A stretch of 64,000 nucleotides of DNA from Archangium gephyra (GTDB lineage: Bacteria; Myxococcota; Myxococcia; Myxococcales; Myxococcaceae). Below the pieces are notes generated by a model. That model was given only the letters and a program-made list of their open reading frames with translations, was not told where the DNA came from and made no database searches. Location of the stretch: the NCBI GenBank assembly GCA_003243425.1, contig QFQP01000033.1, positions 1 through 64,000 on the forward strand, in the 5' to 3' direction. Of this stretch, positions 53,667-62,371 are shown piece by piece (position 1 is the first letter of the stretch; each line of letters begins with the position of its first letter). The translations under genes and the position numbers were made by a program.

Positions 53667-56153
53667 TCACTGGCAGCCGCTTCCGACGCCCGTGCGCGCC
53701 GGGCTGAACCACGACTGGTTGTGGAACATGCAGCCGCCGTCGAAGCCGTTCACGCGAATGCGGCCCATGGCGCCGCCGCCTCCGCCGCCGGGCATGTTGG
53801 CGGGGCAACCGACGGTGCTGGGCGCTGCGCCGTTGCCGGGCGCCGGGTCGTTCAGGGCCGCGCCGTCACCGCCCGCGCCACCACACGCGATGCTGCTGCC
53901 GCCGGTGGCGCCTTCCAGAGACAGCTGACCGTTCTCGCCGCGCTCACCGTCGTAGGCCGTGGAGCCGCTCGAATAGCCGCTGCCTTCGCCGCCGGCGCCG
54001 CCGTTGGCGATGAGGTTGCCGAACTGACCTGAGGTCAGCCGCTGCGCCTCGAGCAGAATCGCGCCACCACTCCCGCCGCCACCGCCGCCGGTGCGGGCGT
54101 CGCTCTTGCCGCCTTCACCGCCGCCGCCGTTGGCGGTCACGTTGCCGCTGACGTGAATGACCCCGCCGGCCGTCACCTGCAGCGCGCCGCCGCCGCGGCC
54201 ACCGCGACCCTGGTTGGCGTCATTGCCGCTGCCTCCCAGCCCGCCATTGCAGCCGCCGAGCAGGGGAATGAGCGTGGCGTTGCCGAACGGGGCGCCGCCA
54301 TCGCCGCCCAGCGTGTTGCCGGCGCCCGCGCCGAAGTGACCGCGGCCGCCGACGCCGCCGTACGCGCCGCCGCCGCCTCCGCCCGCGGTGAGTGGGCTGC
54401 CGCCGACGCCGCCGGGTCTGCCCTCGCCTTCCGCGCACGCGACGTTGGCGCCGGCGCCGCGTTGCAGCGCGTTGACCTCGAAGCCGTCGACGTCGGTGGT
54501 GCCGCCGAGCGTGGCGTTGTTCTTCACCGCGAGAATCAGCGGTCGCGAGCCGCGCGCGCGCAGCCGGCCTGAAGAGCCGACGGTCAGCGAGTCCACGTAG
54601 AGCAGCAGCGCGCCGTAGCCGCCGTTGCTCACCACCGTGTGCGGCACCACGCGAACGCCGCCGTCACACTCGGTGAAGCTGATGCCACCGTCGGCCAGGC
54701 CGGTGTTGATGGTCACCGACGCGCAGTTGATGGTGAGCGCGCCGAGCGACGCGGGGAGGTCGGCTTCGACGAAGTTGCTGGTGGGGAAGTTGAAGACCGG
54801 GACGGCCACGCACTGCCCGCCGCTGCACACCCCGGCGCTGCACGGCGAGCCGTTGGGGAGCGGGGTGAAGCCGCAGCGATTTCCCGCCGCGCACGCGCCG
54901 GCATCACGCGTCATGCACTCCGACGGCGGGCAGTCGCTGGGGAGCGGCGCGATGCCGCGGCAGCCGCCGTCACCGTCACAGGTGTCGTCGGCGGTGCACT
55001 CGTCGCCGTCGTCGCAGCTGGTCTGGTTGGCGGCGACCGGCGTGTACACACAGCCTCCGTCGAGTGCTTCGGAGCAGGTGCCGAGGCTCGTGAAGCACGT
55101 CGCATTCGGGGGCGAGTTGCAGACCGTCGCGTTGCCGCCGCACCCGCCGTCGTTCAAGCAGAAGTCTGCGGTGGTGCAGGCCCTGCCGTCGTTGCACCCG
55201 TTGCCGGGGGTGACGGTGAACGGGCAGCGGCCGGCGTCGACGTCGCACACGCCTCCGCCCGAGAAGCACTGTGGCGCGGTGTCGCAGGTGAGGGGCTGGG
55301 TCGCGCAGCTGCCGACGCCATCGCAGGTGCCGGTGGTGGTGCAGCCGTTCTGATCATCACAGCTCGCGCCGGCGGGGCAGTCGACGAGGTCGGCGCAGTC
55401 GGTGGCGCCGTCACCGTCGTTGTCGATGCCGTCACCGCACAGGCCGGCTTCGCTGGTGGCGCGGCAGCCGCCGAGCTGGCAGGTGCCGCCGTTGACGCAG
55501 GCGCGCCCATCGCAGTCGGGGTCGAAGCAGTCGACGCCGCCGGCGCCGTTGTTGTCGAGGCCGTCGTTGCACTGCGTTTCGGTGCAGCGGCTGGCCGTGC
55601 AGAGCGCGCCGGTGCTGCACTGCTGGTTGTCGCAGGCGGCGAGGTCTGCGCAGTCGACGAGGGTGTCGCAGTCGTTGTCGACGAGGTCGCCGCACAGCTC
55701 GGTGGCGCCGGGTTTGATGGCGGGGTCGCCGTCGTTGCAGTCGGCGGGGAAGGGCACGCCGTCGCCGTCGGCGTCGACGCCGCCGTCGTTGGACGTGGTG
55801 GCGCGCTTCATCACCAGCGTGACCTCGGCGGGCATGCCGAAGCCGTGGCGCGTCGTGTCGGTGCGCTCGGCGGGCACCGTCTCGGTGGTGCAGGTGGCGT
55901 CGGAATAGCCGACGGCTTCGAGCTCGATCTCTCCGGACTGCATGCCCTGGTAGATGGCGATGACGACCTGCTCGCGGTTGGTGAGGTCGATGGGGTCGGT
56001 GACGAGCTCCATCGAACCGCGCGCGAAGAGCTTCGTGCAGCGGCTGGTGAGCGCGGCGTCAGAGACGTCGATGACGACCTTGAGCGTGCCCTCGGCGGGC
56101 TTGTTGGTGCAGCTGATCAGCGCGGCGACGAGGAGCGGGAGAACGCGACGCAT
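53667..56153 (-). CDS. Large Cys-rich lipoprotein with MopE-type metal-binding motif
   Basis: 828 aa. Lipobox LISC. After a beta-rich start (LKVVIDVSDAALTSRC, EIELEAVGYSDATC) comes the MopE motif DADGDGVPFPADCNDGDPAIKPGATELCGDLVDNDCDTLVDC (residues about 127-168), known for binding copper or other metals, and then repeated Cys-rich blocks with NDGLDNNG, GDGIDNDGDG, CDDQNGCTTTG, CNDGRACTTADFC of EGF/notch-like spacing. From residue about 470 it changes to beta-rich and then Gly-rich (GGGGGGAYGG, GGGGEGG) sequence. Surface protein, role unknown; possibly in predation or adhesion. Confidence 0.82.
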   Translation of the reverse strand: MRRVLPLLVAALISCTNKPAEGTLKVVIDVSDAALTSRCTKLFARGSMELVTDPIDLTNREQVVIAIYQGMQSGEIELEAVGYSDATCTTETVPAERTDTTRHGFGMPAEVTLVMKRATTSNDGGVDADGDGVPFPADCNDGDPAIKPGATELCGDLVDNDCDTLVDCADLAACDNQQCSTGALCTASRCTETQCNDGLDNNGAGGVDCFDPDCDGRACVNGGTCQLGGCRATSEAGLCGDGIDNDGDGATDCADLVDCPAGASCDDQNGCTTTGTCDGVGSCATQPLTCDTAPQCFSGGGVCDVDAGRCPFTVTPGNGCNDGRACTTADFCLNDGGCGGNATVCNSPPNATCFTSLGTCSEALDGGCVYTPVAANQTSCDDGDECTADDTCDGDGGCRGIAPLPSDCPPSECMTRDAGACAAGNRCGFTPLPNGSPCSAGVCSGGQCVAVPVFNFPTSNFVEADLPASLGALTINCASVTINTGLADGGISFTECDGGVRVVPHTVVSNGGYGALLLYVDSLTVGSSGRLRARGSRPLILAVKNNATLGGTTDVDGFEVNALQRGAGANVACAEGEGRPGGVGGSPLTAGGGGGGAYGGVGGRGHFGAGAGNTLGGDGGAPFGNATLIPLLGGCNGGLGGSGNDANQGRGGRGGGALQVTAGGVIHVSGNVTANGGGGEGGKSDARTGGGGGGSGGAILLEAQRLTSGQFGNLIANGGAGGEGSGYSSGSTAYDGERGENGQLSLEGATGGSSIACGGAGGDGAALNDPAPGNGAAPSTVGCPANMPGGGGGGAMGRIRVNGFDGGCMFHNQSWFSPARTGVGSGCQ

Positions 56154-56312
56154 GGGCGGCGTAGTGTCTCACACGACGTCGAGCTCCGCGTACAGCCGGT
56201 CGACGTCGAGGCTCCAGCGACTCACCGCGGGAACGGCTCTGCGCGTGAGGCGTGTGCGGTCGTCGCCTCGCCGTGCATGGCGCGAACGGGCCCTGCGCTT
56301 CGTGACTTCACG

Positions 56313-56371
56313 TGACGCACTTCACGCGCGCTTCGTGATGGGTCTTTCAGAAATGGCACAGGCTTTGACGC
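56313..56371 (-). repeat. Inverted partial copy of the repeat unit
   Basis: 42 bases at 56330-56371 match the reverse complement of 56556-56597 with one mismatch, and the match continues with tgacgcacttc at 56313. An 11-bp inverted repeat, tgacgcacttc (56313-56323) with gaagtgcgtca (56375-56385), closes the element on itself, as in a small MITE-like hairpin. Confidence 0.85.
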
Positions 56372-56444
56372 GGAGAAGTGCGTCATGACGCGGCGTGAAT
56401 CTGATCAGTTACGACGGAGCGGGGTGGGGTCTCCCTCGCGAAAG

Positions 56445-56717
56445 AAGTCGCTCACCGCTCTTTCAGACACATGAGCGCACTTTGCGTGGGTCGACTGCGC
56501 TGAAGGCCATGACGCAAGTCGTGGAGTTTGCTGCGGGTGTCGACGCGTCCACGCTGCGTCAAAGTCTGTGCCATTTCTGAAAGACCCATCACGAAGCCTC
56601 CATGAAGTGCGTCATGAAAACGCGCCGCGCCGAGGGGCTGCGCCGGGTCGTCAGCTCACCGGATCAACCAGTCGCCTTCGAGAAGCGTTCTTTGGGCGCT
56701 GTACGCGCTCGCCACCG
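56445..56717 (+). repeat. Direct repeat unit 1 (about 273 bp)
   Basis: Begins with aagtcgctcaccgctctttcag, carries a 72-nt open frame at 56509-56580, an inverted tctttcaga...tctgaaaga pair, gaagtgcgtcatgaaaacgc, and ends with gcgttctttgggcgctgtacg. Unit 2 starts immediately after. Confidence 0.85.
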
Positions 56718-56991
56718 AAGTCGCTCACCGCTCTTTCAGACACGTGAGCGCACTTCGCGTCGGTCGACTGCGCTGAAGGTCATGACGCAAGTCGTGGAGT
56801 TTGCTGCGGGCGTCGACGCGACCACGCTGCGTCAAAGCGTGTGCCATTTCTAAAAGACCCATCACGAAGCGCGCATGAAGTGCGTCATGAAAACGCGCCG
56901 CGCCGAGGGGATGCGCCGCGGCGTCAGCACACCTGATCAACCAGTCGCCTTCGAGAAGCGTTCTTTGGGCGCTGTACGCGCTCGCCCCCGG
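56718..56991 (+). repeat. Direct repeat unit 2 (about 274 bp)
   Basis: Same organisation as unit 1, with scattered base changes. The 72-nt open frame is at 56782-56853, ending in TAA instead of TGA. Confidence 0.85.
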
Positions 56992-57268
56992 AAGTCGCTC
57001 ACCGCTCTTTCAGACACGTGAGCGCACTTCGCGTGGGTCGACCGCGCTGACGGTCATGACGCAAGTCGTGGAGTTTGCTGCGGGTGTCGACGAGTCCACG
57101 CTGCGTCAAAGCGTGTGCCATTTCTGAAAGACCCATCACGAAGCCTCCATGAAGTGCGTCATGAAAACGCGCGCGCCGAGGGGCCGCGCCGGGTCGACCG
57201 CGTCGTCAGCGCACCTGATCACCCAGTCGCCTTCGAGAAGCGTTCTCGGGCGCTGTACGCGCTCGCCC
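56992..57268 (+). repeat. Direct repeat unit 3 (about 277 bp)
   Basis: Same organisation; 72-nt open frame at 57056-57127. The 3' part has small indels relative to units 1 and 2 (gggtcgaccgcgtcgtcagc). Confidence 0.82.
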
Positions 57269-57496
57269 CGACCGCGCTGAAGGTCATGACGCAAGTCGTG
57301 GAGTTTGCTGCGGGCGTCGACGCGACCACGCTGCGTCAAAGCGTGTGCCACTTCTGAAAGACCCATCACGAAGCCTCCATGAAGTGCGTCAATGAAGCGC
57401 GCGTGCCAGGGGGCCGCACCGGGTCGACCGCGTCGTCCGCACACCTGATCAACCATTCGCCTTCGAGAAGCGTTCTCGGGCGCCGTACGCGCTCGC
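57269..57496 (+). repeat. Direct repeat unit 4 (shortened)
   Basis: Lacks about 45 bp at the left end (no gctctttcag...cgcacttcg segment). The 72-nt open frame at 57286-57357 is intact. Last copy before zwf. Confidence 0.82.
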
Positions 57497-57606
57497 ACTC
57501 CGACCAAACGCCTCCTCATTCCACCGGCTGCCACTCGAAGTGATGGCACCGCGCCACGCCCACTCATAGTTTCCGCGCGCATCGTTTCTCACCCCGGAGG
57601 CAAGAC

Positions 57607-59136
57607 GTGACGCAGGCCGAGAAGAACCCGCTTCGAGCAGGCATGGTGAGCGAGCGCAGGTCGAGCCCCGCGGTGGTCGTCATCTTCGGCGCCTCCGGTG
57701 ACCTCACGAAACGCAAGCTGGTGCCCGCGCTGTTCTCGCTCTTCGACGAAGGCGCGCTGCCCGACTCGTTCGCGGTGCTCGGCTTTTCGCGCAAAGACCT
57801 CGACGACACCGGCTTCCGCGCCGAGATGAAGGAGGGCTGCGAGAAGTACGCGCGCCGCAAACCGTCGGCCGCGCAGTGGAAGACCTTCGAGCAGAAGCTC
57901 CACTACATGGCCGGTGACTACGACGACGCCGCCAGCTACCGCGCGCTCGACGAACGCCTCAAGCGCCTCGACGGTCAGCACGGCACGCAGGGCAACCGCA
58001 TCTTCTACCTGTCGACGCCGCCTTCCAGCTTCGCGCCGGTAGTCAAACAACTCGGAGACGCGCAGCTCGTCGGTCACGACCAGCGCAAGCCGTTCCGCCG
58101 CGTCATCATCGAGAAGCCGTTCGGCGTCGACCTCGCGTCGGCCAAAGCGCTCAACCGCGAAGTGCTCGCGGTGCTCGACGAAGAATCGGTGTACCGAATC
58201 GACCACTACCTCGGCAAAGAGACCGTGCAGAACCTGATGGTGCTGCGCTTCGCCAACGGCCTGTTCGAGCCGCTCTGGAGCAGCCGCTACGTCGACCACG
58301 TGCAGATCACCGGCGCCGAGAGCATCGGCATCGAGGGCCGCGGCGGCTATTTCGAACAGGCCGGCATTCTGCGCGACATGGTGCAGAACCACCTGTTCCA
58401 GGTGCTCGCCATCACCGCGATGGAACCGCCGGTGTCGATGGGCGCCGACGATCTCCGCGATGAAAAGGTCAAGGTGCTCAAGGCGCTCCGCCCCATCTCC
58501 GACGGTCGCTTCGACGACTTCGTGGTGCGTGGGCAGTACTCGAACGGTTCCGTGTCGGGCAAACCGCAGATCAGCTACCAGGACGAGAAGGGCGTCACCA
58601 AAGGCAGCCGCCGTGAGACCTACGTCGCGCTCAAGCTCTTCATCGACAACTGGCGCTGGGCGGGCGTGCCGTTCTACCTGCGCTCGGGAAAGTCGATGCC
58701 CAAGAAGGTCACCGAGGTGGCGCTGGTGTTCCGCGAAGCGCCGCTGCAGTTGTTCGGGCGCACCGGCGGCCAGGGGCCCAACGTGCTGGCCATTCGCATT
58801 CAGCCCGACGAAGGCGTGTCATTGCGCTTCGGCGCCAAGGTGCCCGGCAACACCATGGACATCCAGCCGGTGAACATGGAGTTCCGCTACGGCACGTCGT
58901 TCGGTGTCGAACCGCCCGAGGCGTACGAGCGGTTGCTGCTGGACTGCATGCTGGGTGATCAGGCGCTCTTCACGCGCGGCGACGAAGTGGAAGCGTCGTG
59001 GAAGTGGATCTCCCGCATTCACCAGGCGTGGGACGCGTCGAGCGCCGACGTCGACAAGTACGAGGCGGGCACATGGGGGCCGGAAGAGGCCGACCGCCTG
59101 CTGGCGCGTGATGGCCACCAGTGGCGACGGCCGTGA
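57607..59136 (+). CDS. zwf: Glucose-6-phosphate 1-dehydrogenase
   Basis: 509 aa from GTG 57607, with CCGGAGG 6 bp upstream. First enzyme of the oxidative pentose phosphate pathway, making 6-phosphogluconolactone and NADPH. Motifs: IFGASGDLTKRKLVPALFSLF (cofactor loop), EKPFGVDLASAK, RIDHYLGKETVQN (substrate and catalytic His), MVQNHLFQVLAITAMEPP, and RSGKSMPKK. It heads the pentose phosphate operon and directly follows the repeat array; the next gene begins 231 bp later, so a second promoter may exist. Confidence 0.97.
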   Translation: MTQAEKNPLRAGMVSERRSSPAVVVIFGASGDLTKRKLVPALFSLFDEGALPDSFAVLGFSRKDLDDTGFRAEMKEGCEKYARRKPSAAQWKTFEQKLHYMAGDYDDAASYRALDERLKRLDGQHGTQGNRIFYLSTPPSSFAPVVKQLGDAQLVGHDQRKPFRRVIIEKPFGVDLASAKALNREVLAVLDEESVYRIDHYLGKETVQNLMVLRFANGLFEPLWSSRYVDHVQITGAESIGIEGRGGYFEQAGILRDMVQNHLFQVLAITAMEPPVSMGADDLRDEKVKVLKALRPISDGRFDDFVVRGQYSNGSVSGKPQISYQDEKGVTKGSRRETYVALKLFIDNWRWAGVPFYLRSGKSMPKKVTEVALVFREAPLQLFGRTGGQGPNVLAIRIQPDEGVSLRFGAKVPGNTMDIQPVNMEFRYGTSFGVEPPEAYERLLLDCMLGDQALFTRGDEVEASWKWISRIHQAWDASSADVDKYEAGTWGPEEADRLLARDGHQWRRP

Positions 59137-59367
59137 GTCAGTTCACGCGGAACGCGTAGCCCACCAGCGGGCGCCGGTGCAGTTCTTCACGTCGAGCGGG
59201 CTCGCCGCGCTGAGCACGGACGGATGACGCGCGGTACGGAATCGACCCGATTCTGTTGCGATCGACCCACTTGCGGAGGGGTCAAGGCTTCATGGCGTCG
59301 CCCGTTTCGCCAGTGGGCCCAACAAGTGACTGGTGAGTGAAGGAGCGGATTCCTAGTTTGCGCCTCC
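59137..59367. promoter_or_regulatory. Intergenic region with a dyad between zwf and opcA-pgl
   Basis: 231 bp. The inverted repeat GAATCG-acc-CGATTC at 59239-59253 lies in a locally less GC-rich stretch and may be an operator. No small gene or strong terminator is evident. Confidence 0.4.
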
Positions 59368-60861
59368 GTGAGCGAACGCGAACTCTTTCTCCACGGAGAA
59401 CCGCAGACCATCGACGTGGCCGCCATCGAGCGGGAGCTCGCCTCGCTGTGGCGACAGGCGGCGAAAGACACGAGCGCCGTGATGCGCGCCTGCTCGTGGA
59501 ACCTCGTGGTGCTCACCAACGACGCTCAGCTCGCGCGCGCCAAGGCGTTGTCCGAGGTCTTCGTGGAGCTCGTGCCCTCGCGCACACTGTTGATCAACGA
59601 AGCCCCCGACGGCGCCGACGCGCTTCGCGCCTTCGTGAGCGCCAACTGCCGCCTGCTCCCCGGCGGCGGGAAGATGCTGTGCACCGAAGACATCACGCTC
59701 GAGGCCCGCGGCGCCTCGGTGGCGGCCTTGCCGTCGCTGGTGCGCGCGCTCCAGGTACCCGACATCTCGACGGCCGTGCTGTGCGCCGGCGTTCCGCCCG
59801 AGAGCGCGATGTTGAGCGAGCTCGTGCACTTCGCCCGCCGCGTCATCGTCGATTCACGCGGGCTCGACGTCGAAGACTTCGACGGCCTCGGCAGCGGCGC
59901 CATCGACCTCGCGTGGCTGCGCATCGCTCCGTGGCAGCAGGCCATCGCCGAGTCGTGGGACGAGCAGCGCTTCGAAAAGAACGTGCGCGTGGCGCTGCGC
60001 GTGCCCGACGCCGACGCGAGTGAAGGCCGCTGGCTGGCGACGTGGCTTCGCAACGCGTTGCAACTCGAAGTGACCGTCGAGCGGGGTGAGGCGATGGTGG
60101 TCATCGGCGGCCGCGTCATTTCTCTGCCCGAGCTGCTGCATGACGACCGCGAGCTCATCACCGCCGCGCTCGCGACCGGCGTCATCAGCCCCGCCTACAA
60201 GCTGGCGCGTGACGCCTTCCGTACCGCGGGTTCGCGCGGCGCTTCGTGCTCGTGGGCCGACTTCACCACGCGTTTCGTCGACGCTGCCAACACCGCCATC
60301 GCCGCGCGCGGCGTCTTCACCTGCGCGCTCACCGGCGGCTCGGCGGTGAAGATGTATGCGCAGCTGGCCAGGCTGAAGCTCGACTGGAGCCGCATCGAGT
60401 TCTTCCTCGGCGACGAGCGCCTCGTTCCGCTCGAGTCGCCCGACAGCAACTACCGCGCGGTGCGTGAGGCGTTGCCCGCCGCCCGCATTCACCCGGTGCG
60501 CACCGAACTGTCCGCCGAAGCCGCCGCCACCGACTACGCGCGCCTGCTGCCCGACCAGCTCGACCTCGTGCACCTCGGCATGGGCCCCGATGGTCACGTG
60601 GCGTCGCTGTTTCCAGGTCATGCGCTGTTGCATGAGCGCCATGCGAAAATCGCCCCCATCACCGACTCGCCGAAACCCCCGAGTCAGCGGGTGACGTTCA
60701 CGCTGCCCACCATCACCAACGCGCGCGAGGTGTGGTTCCTCGTGACCGGCGAAGCCAAGAAGCCCGTCGCCAACGTCGCGCGCACCGATTCGACCTCTCA
60801 ACTCCCTGCGGCGCTCGTGCATCGAGGCGCGCGCCGTGCGACCTGGTTCCTCGACCTGTAA
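59368..60861 (+). CDS. OpcA-6-phosphogluconolactonase fusion
   Basis: 497 aa from GTG 59368. Residues 1 to about 270 are OpcA (glucose-6-phosphate dehydrogenase assembly protein): MRACSWNLVVLTND, LVRALQVPDISTAVLCAGVPP, VIVDSRGLD, IDLAWLRIAPWQQAIAE. Residues about 285-497 are a complete 6-phosphogluconolactonase: ALTGGSAVKMYAQLA, WSRIEFFLGDERLVPLESPDSNY, LVHLGMGPDGHVASLFPG, FTLPTITNAREVWFLVTGEAK. The two are usually separate neighbouring genes (zwf-opcA-pgl) in actinobacteria; here one protein would couple G6PD assembly with hydrolysis of its product. gnd starts 10 bp downstream. Confidence 0.9.
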   Translation: MSERELFLHGEPQTIDVAAIERELASLWRQAAKDTSAVMRACSWNLVVLTNDAQLARAKALSEVFVELVPSRTLLINEAPDGADALRAFVSANCRLLPGGGKMLCTEDITLEARGASVAALPSLVRALQVPDISTAVLCAGVPPESAMLSELVHFARRVIVDSRGLDVEDFDGLGSGAIDLAWLRIAPWQQAIAESWDEQRFEKNVRVALRVPDADASEGRWLATWLRNALQLEVTVERGEAMVVIGGRVISLPELLHDDRELITAALATGVISPAYKLARDAFRTAGSRGASCSWADFTTRFVDAANTAIAARGVFTCALTGGSAVKMYAQLARLKLDWSRIEFFLGDERLVPLESPDSNYRAVREALPAARIHPVRTELSAEAAATDYARLLPDQLDLVHLGMGPDGHVASLFPGHALLHERHAKIAPITDSPKPPSQRVTFTLPTITNAREVWFLVTGEAKKPVANVARTDSTSQLPAALVHRGARRATWFLDL

Positions 60862-60871
60862 AGGAAGCCTC

Positions 60872-62371
60872 ATGAATCCCGCGAAAGACACCGCCGACAT
60901 CGGCCTCATCGGCCTCGCCGTGATGGGCCAGAACCTCGCTCTGAACATCGCCGACCACGGCTACAAGATTGCGGTCTTCAACCGCACCGCGGCGGTCACC
61001 GAGGCCTTCGTGCAACACACGCCGCACGACAACGTGCTCCCCGCGAAGGAGTTGAAGGACTTCGTGCAGTCCATCAAGCGCCCGCGCCGCATCGTGATTC
61101 TGGTGAAGGCCGGTGGCCCGACCGACGCGGTCATCGACTCACTGGTGCCGCTGCTCGAGAAGGGTGACGTCATCGTCGACGGTGGCAACGCGCTGTTCAC
61201 CGACACCATTCGCCGCGAGAAAGCGCTGACCGAGAAGGGGCTGTTGTTCGTCGGCTCCGGCGTGTCGGGCGGTGAAGAAGGGGCGCGCCTGGGGCCTTCG
61301 CTGATGCCCGGTGGCAAGCCCGAAGCGTGGAAGCTGCTCGAGCCGGTGTGGCGCGACATCGCCGCCAAGGTCGACCCGGCGACCGGCAAGCCGCTGCCCG
61401 GTGGTGCGCCCGGAAAGCCGGTGACCGGCGGGGTGGCGTGCACCACGTACATCGGCAGCGACGGCGCCGGGCACTACGTGAAGATGGTGCACAACGGCAT
61501 CGAGTACGCCGACATGGAGCTCATCGCCGAGGCGTTCCACGTCTTGACCGGCGTGCTCAAGCTGAACGTCGAGCAGGCCGGCGAGGTGTTCGCGAAGTGG
61601 AATGAAGGCGACCTCGACAGCTTCCTCATCGAGATCACCGCTGAAGTGCTGCGCCACAAGGACGTGGTCACCGGCAAGCCCTTCGTCGACGTGGTGCTCG
61701 ATGCTGCGGGCCAGAAGGGCACCGGCAAGTGGACGAGCACCTCGAGCCTCGACCTCGGGGTGCCCGGCGCCACCATCGCTGAAGCGGTGTTCGCCCGATA
61801 CCTCTCGGCGAAGAAGGAAGAGCGCGTGGCGGCCTCGAAGGTGCTCACCGCGCAGCCGCTCAGCGGCGTGGTGTCGCTGACCATCGACGACGTGCGTGAC
61901 GCGCTCTACAGCTCGAAGATCGCGGCGTACGCGCAGGGCTTTCAGTTGATGGCGGCCGCCGCGAAGGAGCACGGCTGGAAGCTCGACTTCGGCGCCATCG
62001 CGCAGATCTTCCGCGGCGGTTGCATCATTCGCGCGCGCTTCCTCCAGAAGATTACGGAAGCGTACGGGCGCGACGCGGGGCTGCAGAACCTGTTGCTCGA
62101 CTCGTACTTCGCGGGCGCGGTGAAGACCGCCGAGAAGGGCTGGCGCAAGGTCGTCGCTGCCTGCGCGCTCGAGGGAATTCCCGCCCCGGCGTTCGCTTCG
62201 GCGTTGTCGTACTTCGACGGCTACCGCAGCGAGAAGCTGCCGGCGAACATCATTCAGGCGCAGCGCGACTTCTTCGGCGCGCACACCTTCGAGCGCGTCG
62301 ACCAGCCTCGCGGCAAGTTCTTCCACGTCGACTGGCCTGATTCGAAGCGCCCGCAGGTCGAAGTGAAATGA
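60872..62371 (+). CDS. gnd: 6-phosphogluconate dehydrogenase, decarboxylating
   Basis: 499 aa from ATG 60872 with AAAGGA 6 bp upstream. Oxidises 6-phosphogluconate to ribulose 5-phosphate with CO2 and NADPH. Motifs: IGLAVMGQNLALN (cofactor), VIVDGGNALFTDT, FVGSGVSGGEEGARLGPSLMPGG, YVKMVHNGIEYADMELIAEA (substrate and catalytic Lys/Asn), RGGCIIRARFL. The long (about 470-500) form, as in most bacteria. Stop overlaps the next start (ATGA). Confidence 0.97.
   Translation: MNPAKDTADIGLIGLAVMGQNLALNIADHGYKIAVFNRTAAVTEAFVQHTPHDNVLPAKELKDFVQSIKRPRRIVILVKAGGPTDAVIDSLVPLLEKGDVIVDGGNALFTDTIRREKALTEKGLLFVGSGVSGGEEGARLGPSLMPGGKPEAWKLLEPVWRDIAAKVDPATGKPLPGGAPGKPVTGGVACTTYIGSDGAGHYVKMVHNGIEYADMELIAEAFHVLTGVLKLNVEQAGEVFAKWNEGDLDSFLIEITAEVLRHKDVVTGKPFVDVVLDAAGQKGTGKWTSTSSLDLGVPGATIAEAVFARYLSAKKEERVAASKVLTAQPLSGVVSLTIDDVRDALYSSKIAAYAQGFQLMAAAAKEHGWKLDFGAIAQIFRGGCIIRARFLQKITEAYGRDAGLQNLLLDSYFAGAVKTAEKGWRKVVAACALEGIPAPAFASALSYFDGYRSEKLPANIIQAQRDFFGAHTFERVDQPRGKFFHVDWPDSKRPQVEVK

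Larger units (their letters stand above)
56154..57606. other. Gene-free repeat region
   Basis: 1453 bp without a convincing protein gene. It holds an inverted partial copy (56313-56371), three full direct copies of about 274 bp and a shorter fourth, each described below. Flanking segments 56154-56310 and 57497-57606 are non-repetitive; the latter includes the Shine-Dalgarno of zwf. Confidence 0.85.

Noticed and set aside
54639..56315. 558-residue open frame opposite the MopE-type gene
   Set aside because: Ala/Gly/Arg-rich antisense shadow of a Cys-rich protein; no signal peptide or domain.
56602..56853. 83-residue frame spanning repeat units 1-2 as a gene
   Set aside because: The long frame is not kept in units 2-3 (stops intervene); only the 72-nt part is constant.
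56313..57496. Repeat array as a CRISPR
   Set aside because: Units are about 274 bp and directly abutting, with no short repeat-spacer pattern and no cas genes.
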